This document shows positions 1 through 12,226 of a DNA stretch of 64,000 nucleotides, one piece after another; position 1 is the stretch's first letter; every line of letters begins with the position of its first letter. The stretch is from Clostridia bacterium (GTDB taxonomy: Bacteria; Bacillota; TC1; UBA5767): contig CP069393.1 of assembly GCA_016887505.1 (NCBI GenBank), positions 1,784,001-1,848,000 of the forward strand, read 5' to 3'. Under the pieces are notes generated by a model. That model did no database searches, was not told the DNA's origin, and saw only the letters and a list, made by a program, of their open reading frames with translations. The position numbers were made by a program, and so were the translations under genes.

Positions 1-462
1 TAATACGTGTTCTGCACTAGTTGGACTGGGGCGTCCAGAACGATTGGCACTGGGGGCTGCAATGGGCCGTCCAGTTCGTTCAATCAATTTAAGAGCCATG
101 GGGTGGTCCGGCATACGAACCGCTACCGTCGGAAGAGATGCACTCACTTCACTCGGTACAGCATCACTTTTCTTAAATATTAAGGTTAAGGGACCTGGCC
201 AAAAGGCAGCCATCAATTTTTCCGCTACCAAAGGAATTTCATCTACAATGCTCTCGAGCATCTCTCTATTACTGACATGTAATATCAGCGGGTTATCGGA
301 TGGTCTTCCCTTGGCGGAATAAATGTTCTTGACTGCCGTCTGATTTAGACCATCAGCACCTAGGCCATACACCGTTTCTGTGGGAAAAGCCACCAAGCCG
401 CCGGCCAATAAAATCTCAGCCGCGACATCTATTTCGTCTTGATTCAATCTTCTAGTCTTCAT
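1..462 (-). CDS. tsaC: Threonylcarbamoyl-AMP synthase (TsaC/Sua5 family), partial
   Basis: Makes threonylcarbamoyl-AMP from threonine, bicarbonate and ATP, the first step of the t6A37 modification of ANN-decoding tRNAs in the cytoplasm. The reading frame is open to the window edge, giving the first 154 residues. Visible family motifs are FPTETVYGLG near residue 27, KGRPSDNPLILHV near residue 50 and SANRSGRPSPT at the visible end, all in the nucleotide-binding YrdC fold. The ATG at 462 overlaps the prmC end by 11 nt and has an AGGAGG sequence lying inside prmC, so the two are translationally coupled. The C-terminus is outside the window, so whether it has the extra Sua5 domain cannot be seen. 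Confidence 0.93.
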   Translation of the reverse strand, partial: MKTRRLNQDEIDVAAEILLAGGLVAFPTETVYGLGADGLNQTAVKNIYSAKGRPSDNPLILHVSNREMLESIVDEIPLVAEKLMAAFWPGPLTLIFKKSDAVPSEVSASLPTVAVRMPDHPMALKLIERTGRPIAAPSANRSGRPSPTSAEHVL

Positions 463-1321
463 TCCTGCCTCCTACCACCCTAGGATGACCAGCCATATCA
501 TATCTGACTAGCGTATGTACATATCCCGCATCCAAAAGTAAGTTTGTCACTGCCTCTGCCTGCGTATATCCAATTTCCATCAGCAGCAATCCTCCCTTTT
601 TTAGATATGGTTTTGCTTTCCCTACAATAGAGCGATAGTACTCTAAGCCATCTAGACCACCATAAAGGGCCAACACTGGTTCCTGCTTTACTTCTTTTTG
701 TAGCGTTTTCATCTCAGGTTCACTAATATAGGGCGGATTGCTGGCAATTAAGTCAAATGGTCCATCGTCATCCTTCAATGCATCGAATAAATCGCCTTGT
801 CTAAAATAAACGTCTGCACCCAAGCGCCTGCTATTATCACAAGCGACTTTTAGTGCTTTTTCACTAATGTCACTTGCCAGTACGGATACCCCTCGTTCAA
901 GGCTTATGGTCACAGCTACGATGCCACTGCCCGTACAAAGGTCCATAATCTGGGGATTTCGTATTTCTGAAAGCTCCTGCAGGCTCGTTTCCACCAACAC
1001 AGCCGTATCATCCCTTGGAATCAGTACATCTGGGGTAATTTGAAAATCACGGCCCATGAATTCTTTGTGTGCTAGCAGATATTGTACCGGCACACCTTCT
1101 GCCCGTTTTTTGAGTAAGATTGAGAAACGCACCTGATCTGCTTCGCCAACGAACTCCAAGGCATCGATAAGAAGCCTTGTCCTACTTTTTTTAAGTACCG
1201 ACCCTAATAGTAGCTCCGCCTCTAAGCGACTTGCCTCAACACCTGCCTCGCTTAGAAAAAAAGCTGCCTGAGAACACAATTCCTGTATCCTCGGCAGCCC
1301 TTGGGTCATTTTATTACACAT
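452..1321 (-). CDS. prmC: Peptide chain release factor N5-glutamine methyltransferase
   Basis: SAM-dependent enzyme that methylates the glutamine of the GGQ motif of release factors, raising termination efficiency. The 289-residue protein has an N-terminal helical domain and a Rossmann methyltransferase domain with [11 protein letters not shown] (SAM binding) and the diagnostic [10 protein letters not shown] segment that holds the target glutamine. It follows prfA, its substrate gene, with an 8-nt ATGTGTAA overlap. An ATG four codons downstream (1309) is an alternative start; 1321 is kept because of the overlap and a weak GAGAG upstream. Family and context agree, so the call is firm. Confidence 0.96.
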   Translation of the reverse strand: MCNKMTQGLPRIQELCSQAAFFLSEAGVEASRLEAELLLGSVLKKSRTRLLIDALEFVGEADQVRFSILLKKRAEGVPVQYLLAHKEFMGRDFQITPDVLIPRDDTAVLVETSLQELSEIRNPQIMDLCTGSGIVAVTISLERGVSVLASDISEKALKVACDNSRRLGADVYFRQGDLFDALKDDDGPFDLIASNPPYISEPEMKTLQKEVKQEPVLALYGGLDGLEYYRSIVGKAKPYLKKGGLLLMEIGYTQAEAVTNLLLDAGYVHTLVRYDMAGHPRVVGGRNED

Positions 1322-2378
1322 TCTTTAATCTCTCAGCCTGATCCGTTGTAATCAAAGCTTCAATCAATTCATCGATTTCCCCAGCGAGCATCACCTCAAG
1401 CTTATGCAAGCTCAATCCGATGCGGTGGTCGGTGACCCGATTTTGAGGGAAATTGTAGGTCCGGATTCGCTCGCTGCGATCTCCTGTACCTACCTGCAGT
1501 TTCCTAGCTTCCGCCAGTTCCCCGTGCGCTTCCTGTTGCGCTCGCTCCAACATTCTAGAACGAAGTACCTTCAGGGCCTTTGCCTTATTCTTATGTTGTG
1601 ACTTCTCATCTTGGCAGGATACCACGATTCCGGTTGGAATATGGGTTACCCGCACAGCAGACTGAGTCGTGTTAACCGACTGGCCTCCCGGTCCGCTACT
1701 GCAAAATATGTCCACTCGAATCTCGTTGGGATCTAGTTCCACATCTACTTCTTCTGCTTCCGGCAAAACGGCTACCGTCACAGTGGAAGTATGAATCCGT
1801 CCTCCGGACTCAGTAGATGGAATTCTTTGTACCCTATGTACGCCAGACTCAAACTTCAGTTTGCTATACGCACCTGCTCCTTCGATGGAGAATACCATTT
1901 CTTTAAAACCGCCTACATCGTTGGCGTGGCTGTTTAGAATATCTATCTTCCAACCATTTTTTTCCGCATAACGTGAATACATGCGGAATAAATCCCCAGC
2001 AAACAAAGCCGCTTCATCGCCACCTGCTCCTCCGCGGATTTCCATAATAACGTTCTTTTCATCATTTGGATCCTTCGGCAGTAGCAAGATACTAATTTGT
2101 TCTTCAAATCGCGGTACTTTACCAGTTAGTGATTCCAGTTCTGCCTCTAGCATCTCTTTCATCTCAGGATCCGTCTCTGTTTCAAGCATCTCCTTCGATT
2201 CTTCAATGCCTTGCAGTACAATTTTATACTCTTTGTATTTTTCCACAATTTCAGTTAAAGACGCATGCGCTCTAGCCAATTTTTGGAACTCTTTTTGGTT
2301 TCCAATGATTTCTGGGTCAGACAGCTGTCTGCCCAAACGCTCGTACTTTTCCTGTATACTTGCTAGCTTTTCTAACAT
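1314..2378 (-). CDS. prfA: Peptide chain release factor 1
   Basis: RF1 recognises UAA and UAG in the ribosomal A site and triggers peptidyl-tRNA hydrolysis. The 354-residue length is normal for the family. The catalytic GGQ lies in [14 protein letters not shown] in the middle of domain 3. The stop-codon-reading tripeptide is P-S-T in [12 protein letters not shown], matching the P-x-T rule of RF1 and not the SPF of RF2. The gene is third in the rpmE-prfA-prmC-tsaC order seen in many Bacillota, and its product is the methylation target of the next gene. GGAGGG precedes the ATG at 2378. Confidence 0.97.
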   Translation of the reverse strand: MLEKLASIQEKYERLGRQLSDPEIIGNQKEFQKLARAHASLTEIVEKYKEYKIVLQGIEESKEMLETETDPEMKEMLEAELESLTGKVPRFEEQISILLLPKDPNDEKNVIMEIRGGAGGDEAALFAGDLFRMYSRYAEKNGWKIDILNSHANDVGGFKEMVFSIEGAGAYSKLKFESGVHRVQRIPSTESGGRIHTSTVTVAVLPEAEEVDVELDPNEIRVDIFCSSGPGGQSVNTTQSAVRVTHIPTGIVVSCQDEKSQHKNKAKALKVLRSRMLERAQQEAHGELAEARKLQVGTGDRSERIRTYNFPQNRVTDHRIGLSLHKLEVMLAGEIDELIEALITTDQAERLKNV

Positions 2379-2445
2379 AACACCCTCCTAGCGTCTCATA
2401 CCATACTGCTACCAAACCTGGAACGGCTTGTCTCAAGATATAAGT

Positions 2446-2469
2446 AAAGCGAAGCCAACGCTTCGCTTT
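2446..2469 (-). terminator. Hairpin after rpmE, possible weak terminator
   Basis: A perfect 10-bp inverted repeat (AAAGCGAAGC / GCTTCGCTTT, 4-nt loop) lies 6 nt after the rpmE stop. The sequence after the stem on the minus strand (ACTTATATCTT) is only moderately T-rich, so partial read-through into prfA is likely. Confidence 0.55.
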
Positions 2470-2475
2470 ATGCCG

Positions 2476-2676
2476 CTAAAGATTGTATTTTTTCTTGAAG
2501 CGATCAACCCTGCCGCCTTTATCAACCAGACGAGACTTCGTTCCAGTATAAAAGGGGTGACAAGCAGAACATACCTCGATGTGGATGTCCTCTTTTGTCG
2601 AGCCTGTTTCGATGACATTACCGCAAGCGCACTTTATGGTTGTTTGCTTATATTCGGGGTGAATTCCCTTTTTCAT
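2476..2676 (-). CDS. rpmE: 50S ribosomal protein L31
   Basis: Small 66-residue large-subunit protein at the central protuberance. It is the zinc-containing (C+) type: a CAC pair near residue 17 and a CSAC pair near residue 36 form the four-cysteine site, and HPFYTG is the family signature. The ATG at 2676 is chosen over the longer frame start at 2700 because it has GAGGTG six bases upstream and gives the canonical MKKGIHPEY amino end. It is the first gene of the prfA-prmC-tsaC run and sits directly behind a strong promoter. Confidence 0.97.
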   Translation of the reverse strand: MKKGIHPEYKQTTIKCACGNVIETGSTKEDIHIEVCSACHPFYTGTKSRLVDKGGRVDRFKKKYNL

Positions 2677-2739
2677 ACGACTCACCTCTCTCTTCCTCAT
2701 TTAGATTTTCCTTACACTTGTTCTAACAGAACAATAGCC

Positions 2740-2768
2740 ATTATAACAGAGTCCTACGGTTTGTGCAA
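2740..2768 (-). promoter_or_regulatory. Sigma-A promoter of rpmE-prfA-prmC-tsaC
   Basis: On the minus strand TTGCAC (-35), a 17-nt spacer and a perfect TATAAT (-10) with a TGT extension lie 64 nt upstream of the rpmE ATG. The -35 begins only 11 nt past the rho stop codon. Confidence 0.75.
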
Positions 2769-2779
2769 GCGACCTAGAA

Positions 2780-4054
2780 CTACTTTCTTTTCTTTTCTGG
2801 AAAAAGCTGCGGCAATGCTCGAATCAAGGTGGCATTATCCTTGGTCTTCTTTAAAGCATCAATCAGCATTTCCGTTACTTCCGTGTTCACCATGGACGCT
2901 GTCACTTTACGGAAGTTCCACATCAGTTCGAGTTCTTCTTCGCTAAGCAGTAAGTCCTCGCGCCGTGTTCCAGAAGCCTTCACATCTATGGCTGGATAAA
3001 TTCTTCTATTTGCTAAACGACGGTCCAGTACCAACTCCATATTTCCCGTTCCCTTGAACTCTTCAAAAATTACATCGTCCATACGACTACCTGTTTCCAC
3101 CAAGGCTGTCGCAATTATGGTAAGACTACCACCTTCTTCAATCTTTCGAGCTGAGCCAAAAAATCTCTTAGGCTTATAGAGGGAGGTGGGGTCAACACCA
3201 CCGGACAAAGTTCGGCCAGAGGGGGGAACTACCAGGTTATGAGCCCGTGCCAGTCTAGTTACAGAATCCATCAAGATAACTACATCCCGCCCTTGTTCCA
3301 CCAATCTCTTGGCACGTTCAAGCACCATCTCAGATATTCTTACATGGTTCTCTGGTGACTCATCAAAGGTGGAGGATACTACTTCATCCGCAAGTACAGA
3401 GCGTTCAATGTCTGTCACTTCTTCTGGTCTTTCATCAATCAGGAGCATCAATAGATGTACTCCTGGATCATTTTTCTTGATACTGTTGGCAATACGTTTC
3501 AAAAGCACCGTTTTACCAGCTTTCGGCGGGGACACGATCAGCCCTCTTTGTCCTTTTCCAATGGGTGCGATTAAGTCAATCATGCGCATGGCAATCCCAT
3601 TTTGTGAAATTTCCAAAGTCAAACGTTCAGTTGGATAAACCGGGGTTAATCCATTAAAATGGTTACGTTTAATGGAATTCTCCGGTGGCTCGTTATTAAT
3701 ATTCTCCACACGGAGTAAGGCAAAATATTTTTCACCTGGTTTGGGTACACGAACAATTCCTGCTACAGAATCCCCTGTTCGCATATCAAATTTACGAATT
3801 TGCGAAGGAGAAATATAGATATCGTCATGACTAGGTTGATATTTTACGGGTCGCAAAAAGCCAAAGCCATCCGGTAAAATTTCAAGTATGCCATCCATAC
3901 GGAGTTCTGTCGTCTTTTTTCTTCTTGATTCAAATTTTAAAATCTCAATAATCAGCTCTTGTTTTCTGAACTTAGAATAGCCGGACATTTTGAGATCTCT
4001 GGCCATTTCGTATAGCTCGCTGACCGTCTTTTGGGATAATTCATCCTTATTCAT
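2780..4054 (-). CDS. rho: Transcription termination factor Rho
   Basis: Hexameric RNA-dependent ATPase that stops transcription of untranslated RNA. The 424 residues hold an N-terminal helical Rho-N domain (1-45), an RNA-binding cold-shock-like domain with DGFGFLRP near 62-70, and a RecA-type motor with Walker A SPPKAGKT near 175-182 and Walker [15 protein letters not shown] near 265. There is no long insertion between the N-terminal and RNA-binding domains, unlike actinobacterial Rho. Its start overlaps the alr stop by 8 nt (ATGAATAA), and it is the last gene of the DUF1934-argS-pyrG-femX-alr-rho run. Confidence 0.97.
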   Translation of the reverse strand: MNKDELSQKTVSELYEMARDLKMSGYSKFRKQELIIEILKFESRRKKTTELRMDGILEILPDGFGFLRPVKYQPSHDDIYISPSQIRKFDMRTGDSVAGIVRVPKPGEKYFALLRVENINNEPPENSIKRNHFNGLTPVYPTERLTLEISQNGIAMRMIDLIAPIGKGQRGLIVSPPKAGKTVLLKRIANSIKKNDPGVHLLMLLIDERPEEVTDIERSVLADEVVSSTFDESPENHVRISEMVLERAKRLVEQGRDVVILMDSVTRLARAHNLVVPPSGRTLSGGVDPTSLYKPKRFFGSARKIEEGGSLTIIATALVETGSRMDDVIFEEFKGTGNMELVLDRRLANRRIYPAIDVKASGTRREDLLLSEEELELMWNFRKVTASMVNTEVTEMLIDALKKTKDNATLIRALPQLFPEKKRK

Positions 4055-5201
4055 TTCTATTTATCCTTTCTTCGATCTTGTCAAGAGTAATCTGTTTTCC
4101 CTGATAGAAATAGAGGCGCGGTAGGCGTGCATTTGCCGACAAGCGGCGCATCGGTATTCGAGCGATATCTCCAAGACCTACACTCTCATCTACCTCCACC
4201 ATAGCTGTCTGCATGGCAATCCGCCCCACAAAGGGAAACGTTTTCTCGCCTATACTAACCTGTAAATGGCTCTTTCGGGTCTTTCCAAGCAGTTTCAGAC
4301 CTTGCCTCAATACTTGGCTAAAGTGCAAGCGAATGCGCTCCGGCACAAGCGAAAGTCCGTCCGCCCATCCTAGCCCAAGAACTGCAATGCGCTTATTTCC
4401 ATCGCTTACTTGATCTAGTCCGTAGCCGATACTACTTCCCTTCGGAGGAACCGAAATGCTTAGTACTTTTGCTTTAACAACAAATGGATCTTGTAAATCC
4501 AATTTATTGTGGCAAGTGGGGTGTTGTCCGTACAAAATAGTCCCTGGACGCACTAAGTCATAATAGGTTTCTGGAAGATCAAGAATTGCCGTTGAATTGG
4601 CTAAATGCACGAGAGGTATCTTAATTCCCCTCGCCTTAATCATTTCTAGATAGTAGGTAAATCTCTGGATTTGCTTTTTAGTATAAGCTTGTTGGTGGGC
4701 CGCTGCTAGATGGGAAAATACACCTTGAATTTGCAACTCTTCTGAATCCTCGATAAGGTTCAATGCAGCGGGCAATTGTTCTTCATTAAATCCGGTTCTG
4801 CCCAAACCTGTTTCCAGTTTTAAATGGAGCGCTACCGGTTTCTTTTGACTAACCCCAGCTTCTAATAGCATCGTCAATTGCTCAATACACGATATAGTGG
4901 GGGTCAGTTCATACCTTAGAACATCTTGAGCCTGTTCTTTTGTAAAAGGCATCAAAAGCAGAAGGTGTGCGCGGATGCCAGCTTCTCTAAGCTCTATCGC
5001 TTCCTCAACCCTGGTCACCGCTAGTATTTGGGCACCTAGGGACTGATACAAGTGGGCTAGTGCAACAGCTCCCAATCCATAGCCATTCGCCTTGACAACA
5101 GGCATAATCTGGACCTTGCCTACATAATCTGCTATCACCTTGTAATTATGCTCTAACGCACTCAAATCTACCTCGATCCAAGCACCATATTCTTTGTTCA
5201 T
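4047..5201 (-). CDS. alr: Alanine racemase
   Basis: PLP enzyme that interconverts L- and D-alanine for peptidoglycan. The 384-residue protein starts with [15 protein letters not shown] and has the PLP-lysine motif [11 protein letters not shown] near residue 40; VRPGTILYG and [10 protein letters not shown], which carries the catalytic tyrosine, follow. The ATG at 5201 is preferred to the upstream in-frame codon at 5243 because TAGGAG lies six bases before it and the family begins here. The gene follows a FemX-like lipid II aminoacyltransferase, so two wall-precursor genes sit together inside an otherwise housekeeping operon. Confidence 0.95.
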   Translation of the reverse strand: MNKEYGAWIEVDLSALEHNYKVIADYVGKVQIMPVVKANGYGLGAVALAHLYQSLGAQILAVTRVEEAIELREAGIRAHLLLLMPFTKEQAQDVLRYELTPTISCIEQLTMLLEAGVSQKKPVALHLKLETGLGRTGFNEEQLPAALNLIEDSEELQIQGVFSHLAAAHQQAYTKKQIQRFTYYLEMIKARGIKIPLVHLANSTAILDLPETYYDLVRPGTILYGQHPTCHNKLDLQDPFVVKAKVLSISVPPKGSSIGYGLDQVSDGNKRIAVLGLGWADGLSLVPERIRLHFSQVLRQGLKLLGKTRKSHLQVSIGEKTFPFVGRIAMQTAMVEVDESVGLGDIARIPMRRLSANARLPRLYFYQGKQITLDKIEERINRNE

Positions 5202-5218
5202 CCATTCTCCTAATAATT

Positions 5219-7973
<2,755 letters not shown>

Positions 7974-9638
7974 CTACATTCTTTCCGGTGCTGAAACACC
8001 GATCATTCCAAGTACATTGCTAAGAGTAATTTTGGTAGCCCGCATCAATTCCAGCCTAGCACAAGACAACTCCGGCTCAATATTGAGCACCCTGCATTTT
8101 CCGTAAAAGCTATGGAATAGGCTTGCCAATTCATGAGCATAGCCACACAGACGATGCGGTTCGCGAGTCTCTGCAGCGTGGATAATCATGCTCGGTAATT
8201 CTGCTATTTTTTCAATCAGCTGAATCTCGGCTTCATGGGTCAGCAAACTTAAGTCCGCGACCTTATTTTCGCCTTCCTGCTGACGCAGGATGCTTGCGAT
8301 ACGCGCATGGGCATATTGCACGTAAAATACCGGGTTTTCACTATTTTCAGATTTTGCTAAATCCATATCAAAGTCCAAATGACTGTCCGCACTACGCATC
8401 ACAAAGAAATAACGAGATGCGTCGACCCCGACTTCGTTCATTAGTTCTCCCAAAGAAATAAAGCGTCCTGTCCGTTTAGACATACGAACGATTTCTCCAC
8501 CTGAGAACAAACGTACCAACTGCATCAGAACCACTTCCAAACTATCTGGATCCTTGCCAAGCGCATTTATAACATTCTTCATACGACCTACGTGTCCGTG
8601 ATGGTCTGCCCCCCAAACATTAATCAAGGTTTCAAAGCCACGCTCATATTTATTTAAATGGTATGCAATATCTGCGGCAAAGTATGTCGGGGTTCCATTT
8701 TGACGAACCATAACTTCATCTTTCTCTTCACCATATTTCGTAGCGGCCAACCAACTGGCTCCATCTTTTTCATAAATGAGACCACGTTCGCGCAACCGGT
8801 CTAGGGTCTTTTGTACTGCTCCACTCTCGTAAAGGGTACTTTCAAAAAACCAATTGTCATATTTCACACCAAATCGTTCTAAGTCTTCCCGAATGACCCT
8901 TAGTTTTTCACTAAGCGCATATTTAACCAGGATTTCTTTTCTCTCCTCTTCGTCTAAGGATAATAGCTCATTTCCATGCAATTCAACATAGCCGGCTACT
9001 GTCTCTGTTATATCCTCACCGTGATATCCGTCTTCTGGAAAATCTACGTCCTGACCCAGGGCCTGCAAGTAACGAGCTTGCAAAGATTCTCCAAATTTTA
9101 TAATCTGGTTTCCTGCATCATTAACATAGTATTCACGCTCTACTGCATAGCCTGCTGCATCCAACAAGGTAGCTATGGTGTCACCCAAGGCAGCGCCCCT
9201 TGCATTTCCCATGTGGGGAATGCCTGTAGGATTGGCGCTCACAAATTCTACCTGTACTCTTTTATTATTACCGTAGGAACTACGGCCATATTTTGCACCT
9301 GCTGCGAGAACCTCCGGAATAACTTGATCGTGCCATGCTGGGTCCAAGGACATATTTATGAAACCTGGGCCAGCAATAGTCATATCTGCTACATAAGTAT
9401 CTTTTCGCTCAAAATACTCTATCAAAGCTTCCGCAATCGCTCTAGGATTCATTTTAGCTTGTTTCGTTAAAGCCATCGCAAGATTGACTGCGTAGTCACC
9501 GTGAGATTTATCCCGTGGTTTCTCTAAAACAAAAGAAGGAAGCGTCTCAAAAGATATCTTGCCTTCCCTCTTTGCGGCAAATGCTGCCTCTTGAATTCGT
9601 TCTTTAATTTTTTGTTCCACGCTACTAAGGATATTCAT
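7974..9638 (-). CDS. argS: Arginyl-tRNA synthetase
   Basis: Class I enzyme charging tRNA-Arg. The 554 residues include an Add1 amino-terminal domain, the HIGH equivalent HMGN in SANPTGIPHMGNARG near residue 125, the KMSKS-like loop RMSKRTGRFISL, and the C-terminal all-helical DALR anticodon-binding domain with YAHARIASI. No T-box leader is seen in the 52 nt upstream, so regulation is probably through the operon. The ATG at 9638 follows a GAGGTGAAACG element. Confidence 0.97.
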   Translation of the reverse strand: MNILSSVEQKIKERIQEAAFAAKREGKISFETLPSFVLEKPRDKSHGDYAVNLAMALTKQAKMNPRAIAEALIEYFERKDTYVADMTIAGPGFINMSLDPAWHDQVIPEVLAAGAKYGRSSYGNNKRVQVEFVSANPTGIPHMGNARGAALGDTIATLLDAAGYAVEREYYVNDAGNQIIKFGESLQARYLQALGQDVDFPEDGYHGEDITETVAGYVELHGNELLSLDEEERKEILVKYALSEKLRVIREDLERFGVKYDNWFFESTLYESGAVQKTLDRLRERGLIYEKDGASWLAATKYGEEKDEVMVRQNGTPTYFAADIAYHLNKYERGFETLINVWGADHHGHVGRMKNVINALGKDPDSLEVVLMQLVRLFSGGEIVRMSKRTGRFISLGELMNEVGVDASRYFFVMRSADSHLDFDMDLAKSENSENPVFYVQYAHARIASILRQQEGENKVADLSLLTHEAEIQLIEKIAELPSMIIHAAETREPHRLCGYAHELASLFHSFYGKCRVLNIEPELSCARLELMRATKITLSNVLGMIGVSAPERM

Positions 9639-9690
9639 CGTTTCACCTCATTTTCTCAATACAATATATTATATCATTATCATTCACAGT

Positions 9691-10125
9691 TTATAACGTT
9701 GTTTTCGGATACTCTAAATCAATTCTCAAAGTATGGTTGCTGATGTGTGTCGTACCACTATGGAGCTGGTAATCTAGCATCAAACGAACGAGACGACCAT
9801 TCTGTTCTTCTAGACAAACTCGATCCGTTTGAATATCTAACGCAAGACTCATTTCATCCGTATGGTACAAACAGTCTGTCCTAATTGCTTCATCAAATAC
9901 AAAAACGGCTTTAACAGCTCCGCTCCTTTTTAGAACAGCTCTAGCTGGGTTTTTGTGCAATATGAGTTTATTGTATACTCTCTGCCCCTTACCAATCAGC
10001 TCTTCATAATTAATAGTCAGAAGGTTACCACGTTCTTGCAATGTAGCGTCCGCAAAGGAATCGTATACTTCCTCTTCTCCAGACTGTTCCACCTTACTAT
10101 GGACTTTGATTTTTATCTGTTCCAT
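9691..10125 (-). CDS. DUF1934 (YwiB-like) beta-barrel protein
   Basis: Small 144-residue protein of unknown function, resembling B. subtilis YwiB, a calycin-like barrel family that is commonly found next to argS. The protein begins MEQIKIKVHSKVEQ and contains the family features of alternating hydrophobic strands and a C-terminal LMLDYQLHSG...HTLRIDLEY run. The ATG at 10125 has an excellent GGAGGTGACC element; the longer open frame to 10230 has no such signal and is not used. It opens the DUF1934-argS-pyrG-femX-alr-rho gene run. No ligand-binding residues can be assigned. Confidence 0.85.
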   Translation of the reverse strand: MEQIKIKVHSKVEQSGEEEVYDSFADATLQERGNLLTINYEELIGKGQRVYNKLILHKNPARAVLKRSGAVKAVFVFDEAIRTDCLYHTDEMSLALDIQTDRVCLEEQNGRLVRLMLDYQLHSGTTHISNHTLRIDLEYPKTTL

Positions 10126-10153
10126 GGTCACCTCCGTACCAATTAAACACTGT

Positions 10154-10185
10154 ATAATATTGAAACAAAGGCCTGATTTTGTCAA
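10154..10185 (-). promoter_or_regulatory. Possible promoter of the DUF1934-argS operon
   Basis: A consensus TTGACA lies on the minus strand at 10180-10185, and the nearest -10-like hexamer is TATTAT at 10154-10159. The spacer is 20 nt, longer than usual, so the pairing is doubtful. Confidence 0.3.
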
Positions 10186-10288
10186 GAAGAAAGATACTAA
10201 AATCTGGTCCCTACGCTTCCTGGCCACCACAAATCCCAGATTAAGCCATCACTCCTCGAGATTCCTATTGACTGTCCCTTGCTTATAT

Positions 10289-10326
10289 ATAAATAAAAAG
10301 AAGTGTGCCGGAATTTCCGGCACACT
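10289..10326 (-). terminator. Intrinsic terminator of the ECF sigma operon
   Basis: A perfect 10-bp stem (AGTGTGCCGG / CCGGCACACT) with a 5-nt loop, followed on the minus strand by CTTCTTTTTATTT, lies 17 nt after the stop of the membrane protein gene. Confidence 0.9.
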
Positions 10327-10342
10327 GATGTGCGTATGTATT

Positions 10343-11590
10343 CTATGGCACTTGTACAAAGTAGATACCGTCTGAGCCACCTACCCGACAGGATATCACA
10401 AAGCTTTTAGCATCTGCGCTGTAGTTGGCAAGAGTATTTCCGACATCTCCATTTTCAGCTACAAGATATGTTTTAGCATCGTTAATATCTCCTAGATAAA
10501 TACTTCCGTCTCTATCTGTAAACAAAAGCGAGCTACTATCTGGCGCCCAAGCTAAAATTCTTCCACCGCCTAGAACAGAAAGTTTTCCCATATTTGCGTT
10601 GTAGATGTCTGTTACCCACAAACCTTCGATCGCGCCAACATCACTCTTTGCGTTGACTACTACAAATATATCATTGGGGGCAAGACCATATTCCAGTTCT
10701 GCATCCATCATACTAGGCAAAATCTGAACATCCTTATAGTATACAGCATCATCGATAATGCTGATGTCTGCTTTGGAAATCGATTGTCCCACAGCTTGTT
10801 TAACATTCATTTCGTCTGATGCTAACGACTGAGCGACCACCGTGTATTCCTTCTGTCCGACCACTTGGCTTACCAAGTCATACAACCCATCTTCCGACTC
10901 AATAAAGTACAATAGGTCACCATCTTCTGTGATACTCGGTGCGAGAGCACGACGCTCTCCTTCATATATCGGCAGTAGGTCTAGCGCGCCCGAAGGCAGG
11001 CGTCCCTTAGCAGATGCGATGCTAACAACAGCATCCAAACGTATTTCTTCCGTTAAATCGACCGGTTCTACATCCCGCCCCACTGGTTTAGTGGCAACAG
11101 GTTCTTGAATTGCCGGATCCTCAGAGGACGGCTCTTCAATGATCGGTTCTTCTATTGCTGGTTCTGTAGCGTTTGCTTCCGGTTCTTCCATAGCCGGTTC
11201 CTCTACCTCTGTAGTACCTGGATCGTTTTCAGCCACAACCTGCGAGTCAACCGCTGGCTCTTCTGAAATATCGATTGCTGGGGGAACTTCGGCCATTTCT
11301 GGGTCTTCCGCTGGGTTTACTTGCATATTCTGCACGCCCAAGAAGACGAGCCCAGCAGCTGCCACAGCAACAATACCACGTAACCAAATACTGGATTTTG
11401 CAAACAAGGGTGTTACCTTGGCTTTTCTTTCAATTTGAATATTTTCTTGTTCTATGCGCTGCATGATGTTACCCGTGAATTCCTTTGGAACATCTATATC
11501 CTTTAGCGAAGAACGAAGTAGCGCCTCAAAAGAAGTATCACGAGTCGTATCAGACAGGTTTATCGGTTTATTCAATTTTTCCTTGTCCAT
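10343..11590 (-). CDS. Membrane-anchored ECF sigma partner with propeller-like C-terminus
   Basis: Probable anti-sigma factor or sensor for the ECF sigma gene just upstream, whose end it overlaps by 23 nt. The 415 residues divide into a cytoplasmic head of about 65 residues (DVPKEFTGNIMQRIEQENIQ), one membrane segment near 70-88 (GIVAVAAAGLVFLG), a 100-residue Glu/Pro-rich linker with repeated EEPA units, and a C-terminal region with repeats of the type LLYFIESEDGLYDL and SLLFTDRDGSIYLGD, like TolB/WD40 propellers. The head lacks the HxxxCxxC zinc motif of classical anti-sigma domains. The ATG at 11590 follows GAGGTGAGTTGG and is preferred to the GTG at 11599. Anti-sigma function is inferred from position. 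Confidence 0.75.
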   Translation of the reverse strand: MDKEKLNKPINLSDTTRDTSFEALLRSSLKDIDVPKEFTGNIMQRIEQENIQIERKAKVTPLFAKSSIWLRGIVAVAAAGLVFLGVQNMQVNPAEDPEMAEVPPAIDISEEPAVDSQVVAENDPGTTEVEEPAMEEPEANATEPAIEEPIIEEPSSEDPAIQEPVATKPVGRDVEPVDLTEEIRLDAVVSIASAKGRLPSGALDLLPIYEGERRALAPSITEDGDLLYFIESEDGLYDLVSQVVGQKEYTVVAQSLASDEMNVKQAVGQSISKADISIIDDAVYYKDVQILPSMMDAELEYGLAPNDIFVVVNAKSDVGAIEGLWVTDIYNANMGKLSVLGGGRILAWAPDSSSLLFTDRDGSIYLGDINDAKTYLVAENGDVGNTLANYSADAKSFVISCRVGGSDGIYFVQVP

Positions 11591-12152
11591 CCAACTCACC
11601 TCTTTCCTCTTGATAGCTTTTCAGCAATAATTTTTTTCCTCTGTGGATTCTTGATTCCACTGCTGATAAGGAAATTTCCATGGTATCAGCAATTTCCTGA
11701 TAGCTCATATCTTCCATAAACCGTAGGATTAGAGCCATACGATATTTTTCAGGTAAAGACACCAGTGCTCTTCGCACCGTGTCTTGATTTTCTTTTTTTA
11801 AGATGAACTGTTCAGGAGAATTCTCCTCCTCATGGTCATCTGATACAAATTCAATCACCGACTCAAGCGGCGTCTCCGCTTCACGCTTCTTTCGAAGTAT
11901 CGAGTAGCACTGGTTGGCAGCCACCTTATACATCCAAGAAAAAAATGGTCTTCCTGGATCATACTTGCCCAATGATTGATAGATTTTTATAAATGCTTCT
12001 TGTCCTAAATCCTGAGCTTCATGCTTATTATTTGTTAAGCGATAAGCCAATCCGTATATCTGTCTTTCATAACGAGATATGAGTACTGAAAAGACTTCTC
12101 TGTCTCCATCTAGTACCATTTGGACCAACTTTTCATCGGACAGGGATTCCAT
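11568..12152 (-). CDS. ECF-subfamily RNA polymerase sigma factor
   Basis: Alternative sigma factor of 194 residues with only regions 2 and 4. Region 2 reads from ISRYERQIYGLAYRLT through EAQDLGQEAFIKIYQSLGKY to FFSWMYKVAANQCYSILR, and region 4 from LPEKYRMALILRFMEDMSY to ISLSAVESRIHRGKKLL. A short acidic linker joins them. It is encoded with a membrane protein that probably controls it. A 7-bp inverted repeat lies 19 nt upstream of the ATG, around a -10-like TATTAT. The genes it controls cannot be deduced here. GGAGG precedes the ATG. Confidence 0.93.
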   Translation of the reverse strand: MESLSDEKLVQMVLDGDREVFSVLISRYERQIYGLAYRLTNNKHEAQDLGQEAFIKIYQSLGKYDPGRPFFSWMYKVAANQCYSILRKKREAETPLESVIEFVSDDHEEENSPEQFILKKENQDTVRRALVSLPEKYRMALILRFMEDMSYQEIADTMEISLSAVESRIHRGKKLLLKSYQEERGELDGQGKIE

Positions 12153-12170
12153 TTTCTCACATCCTCCCGT

Positions 12171-12195
12171 CCTTCAAAGTATAATACGTTGAAGG
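12171..12195. promoter_or_regulatory. Inverted repeat upstream of the ECF sigma gene
   Basis: CCTTCAA and TTGAAGG flank an 11-nt AT-rich centre that reads TATTAT on the minus strand. The position fits an operator over the core promoter of the sigma gene; the regulator is unknown. Confidence 0.4.
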
Positions 12196-12226
12196 GTTCG
12201 AAAAACTTGCAAAATTACTCGGTTTT

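Noticed and set aside
1981-2391. Plus-strand open frame opposite prfA
   Set aside because: Ser/Phe-rich shadow translation of a well-conserved gene, with no start signals.
2428-2946. 172-codon plus-strand frame across rpmE and the rho end
   Set aside because: It runs antisense through two firm genes and a promoter and resembles no family.
9639-9690. T-box leader for argS (and likewise for lysS at 47802-47811)
   Set aside because: The spacers are too short (52 and 10 nt) and lack the T-box sequence.
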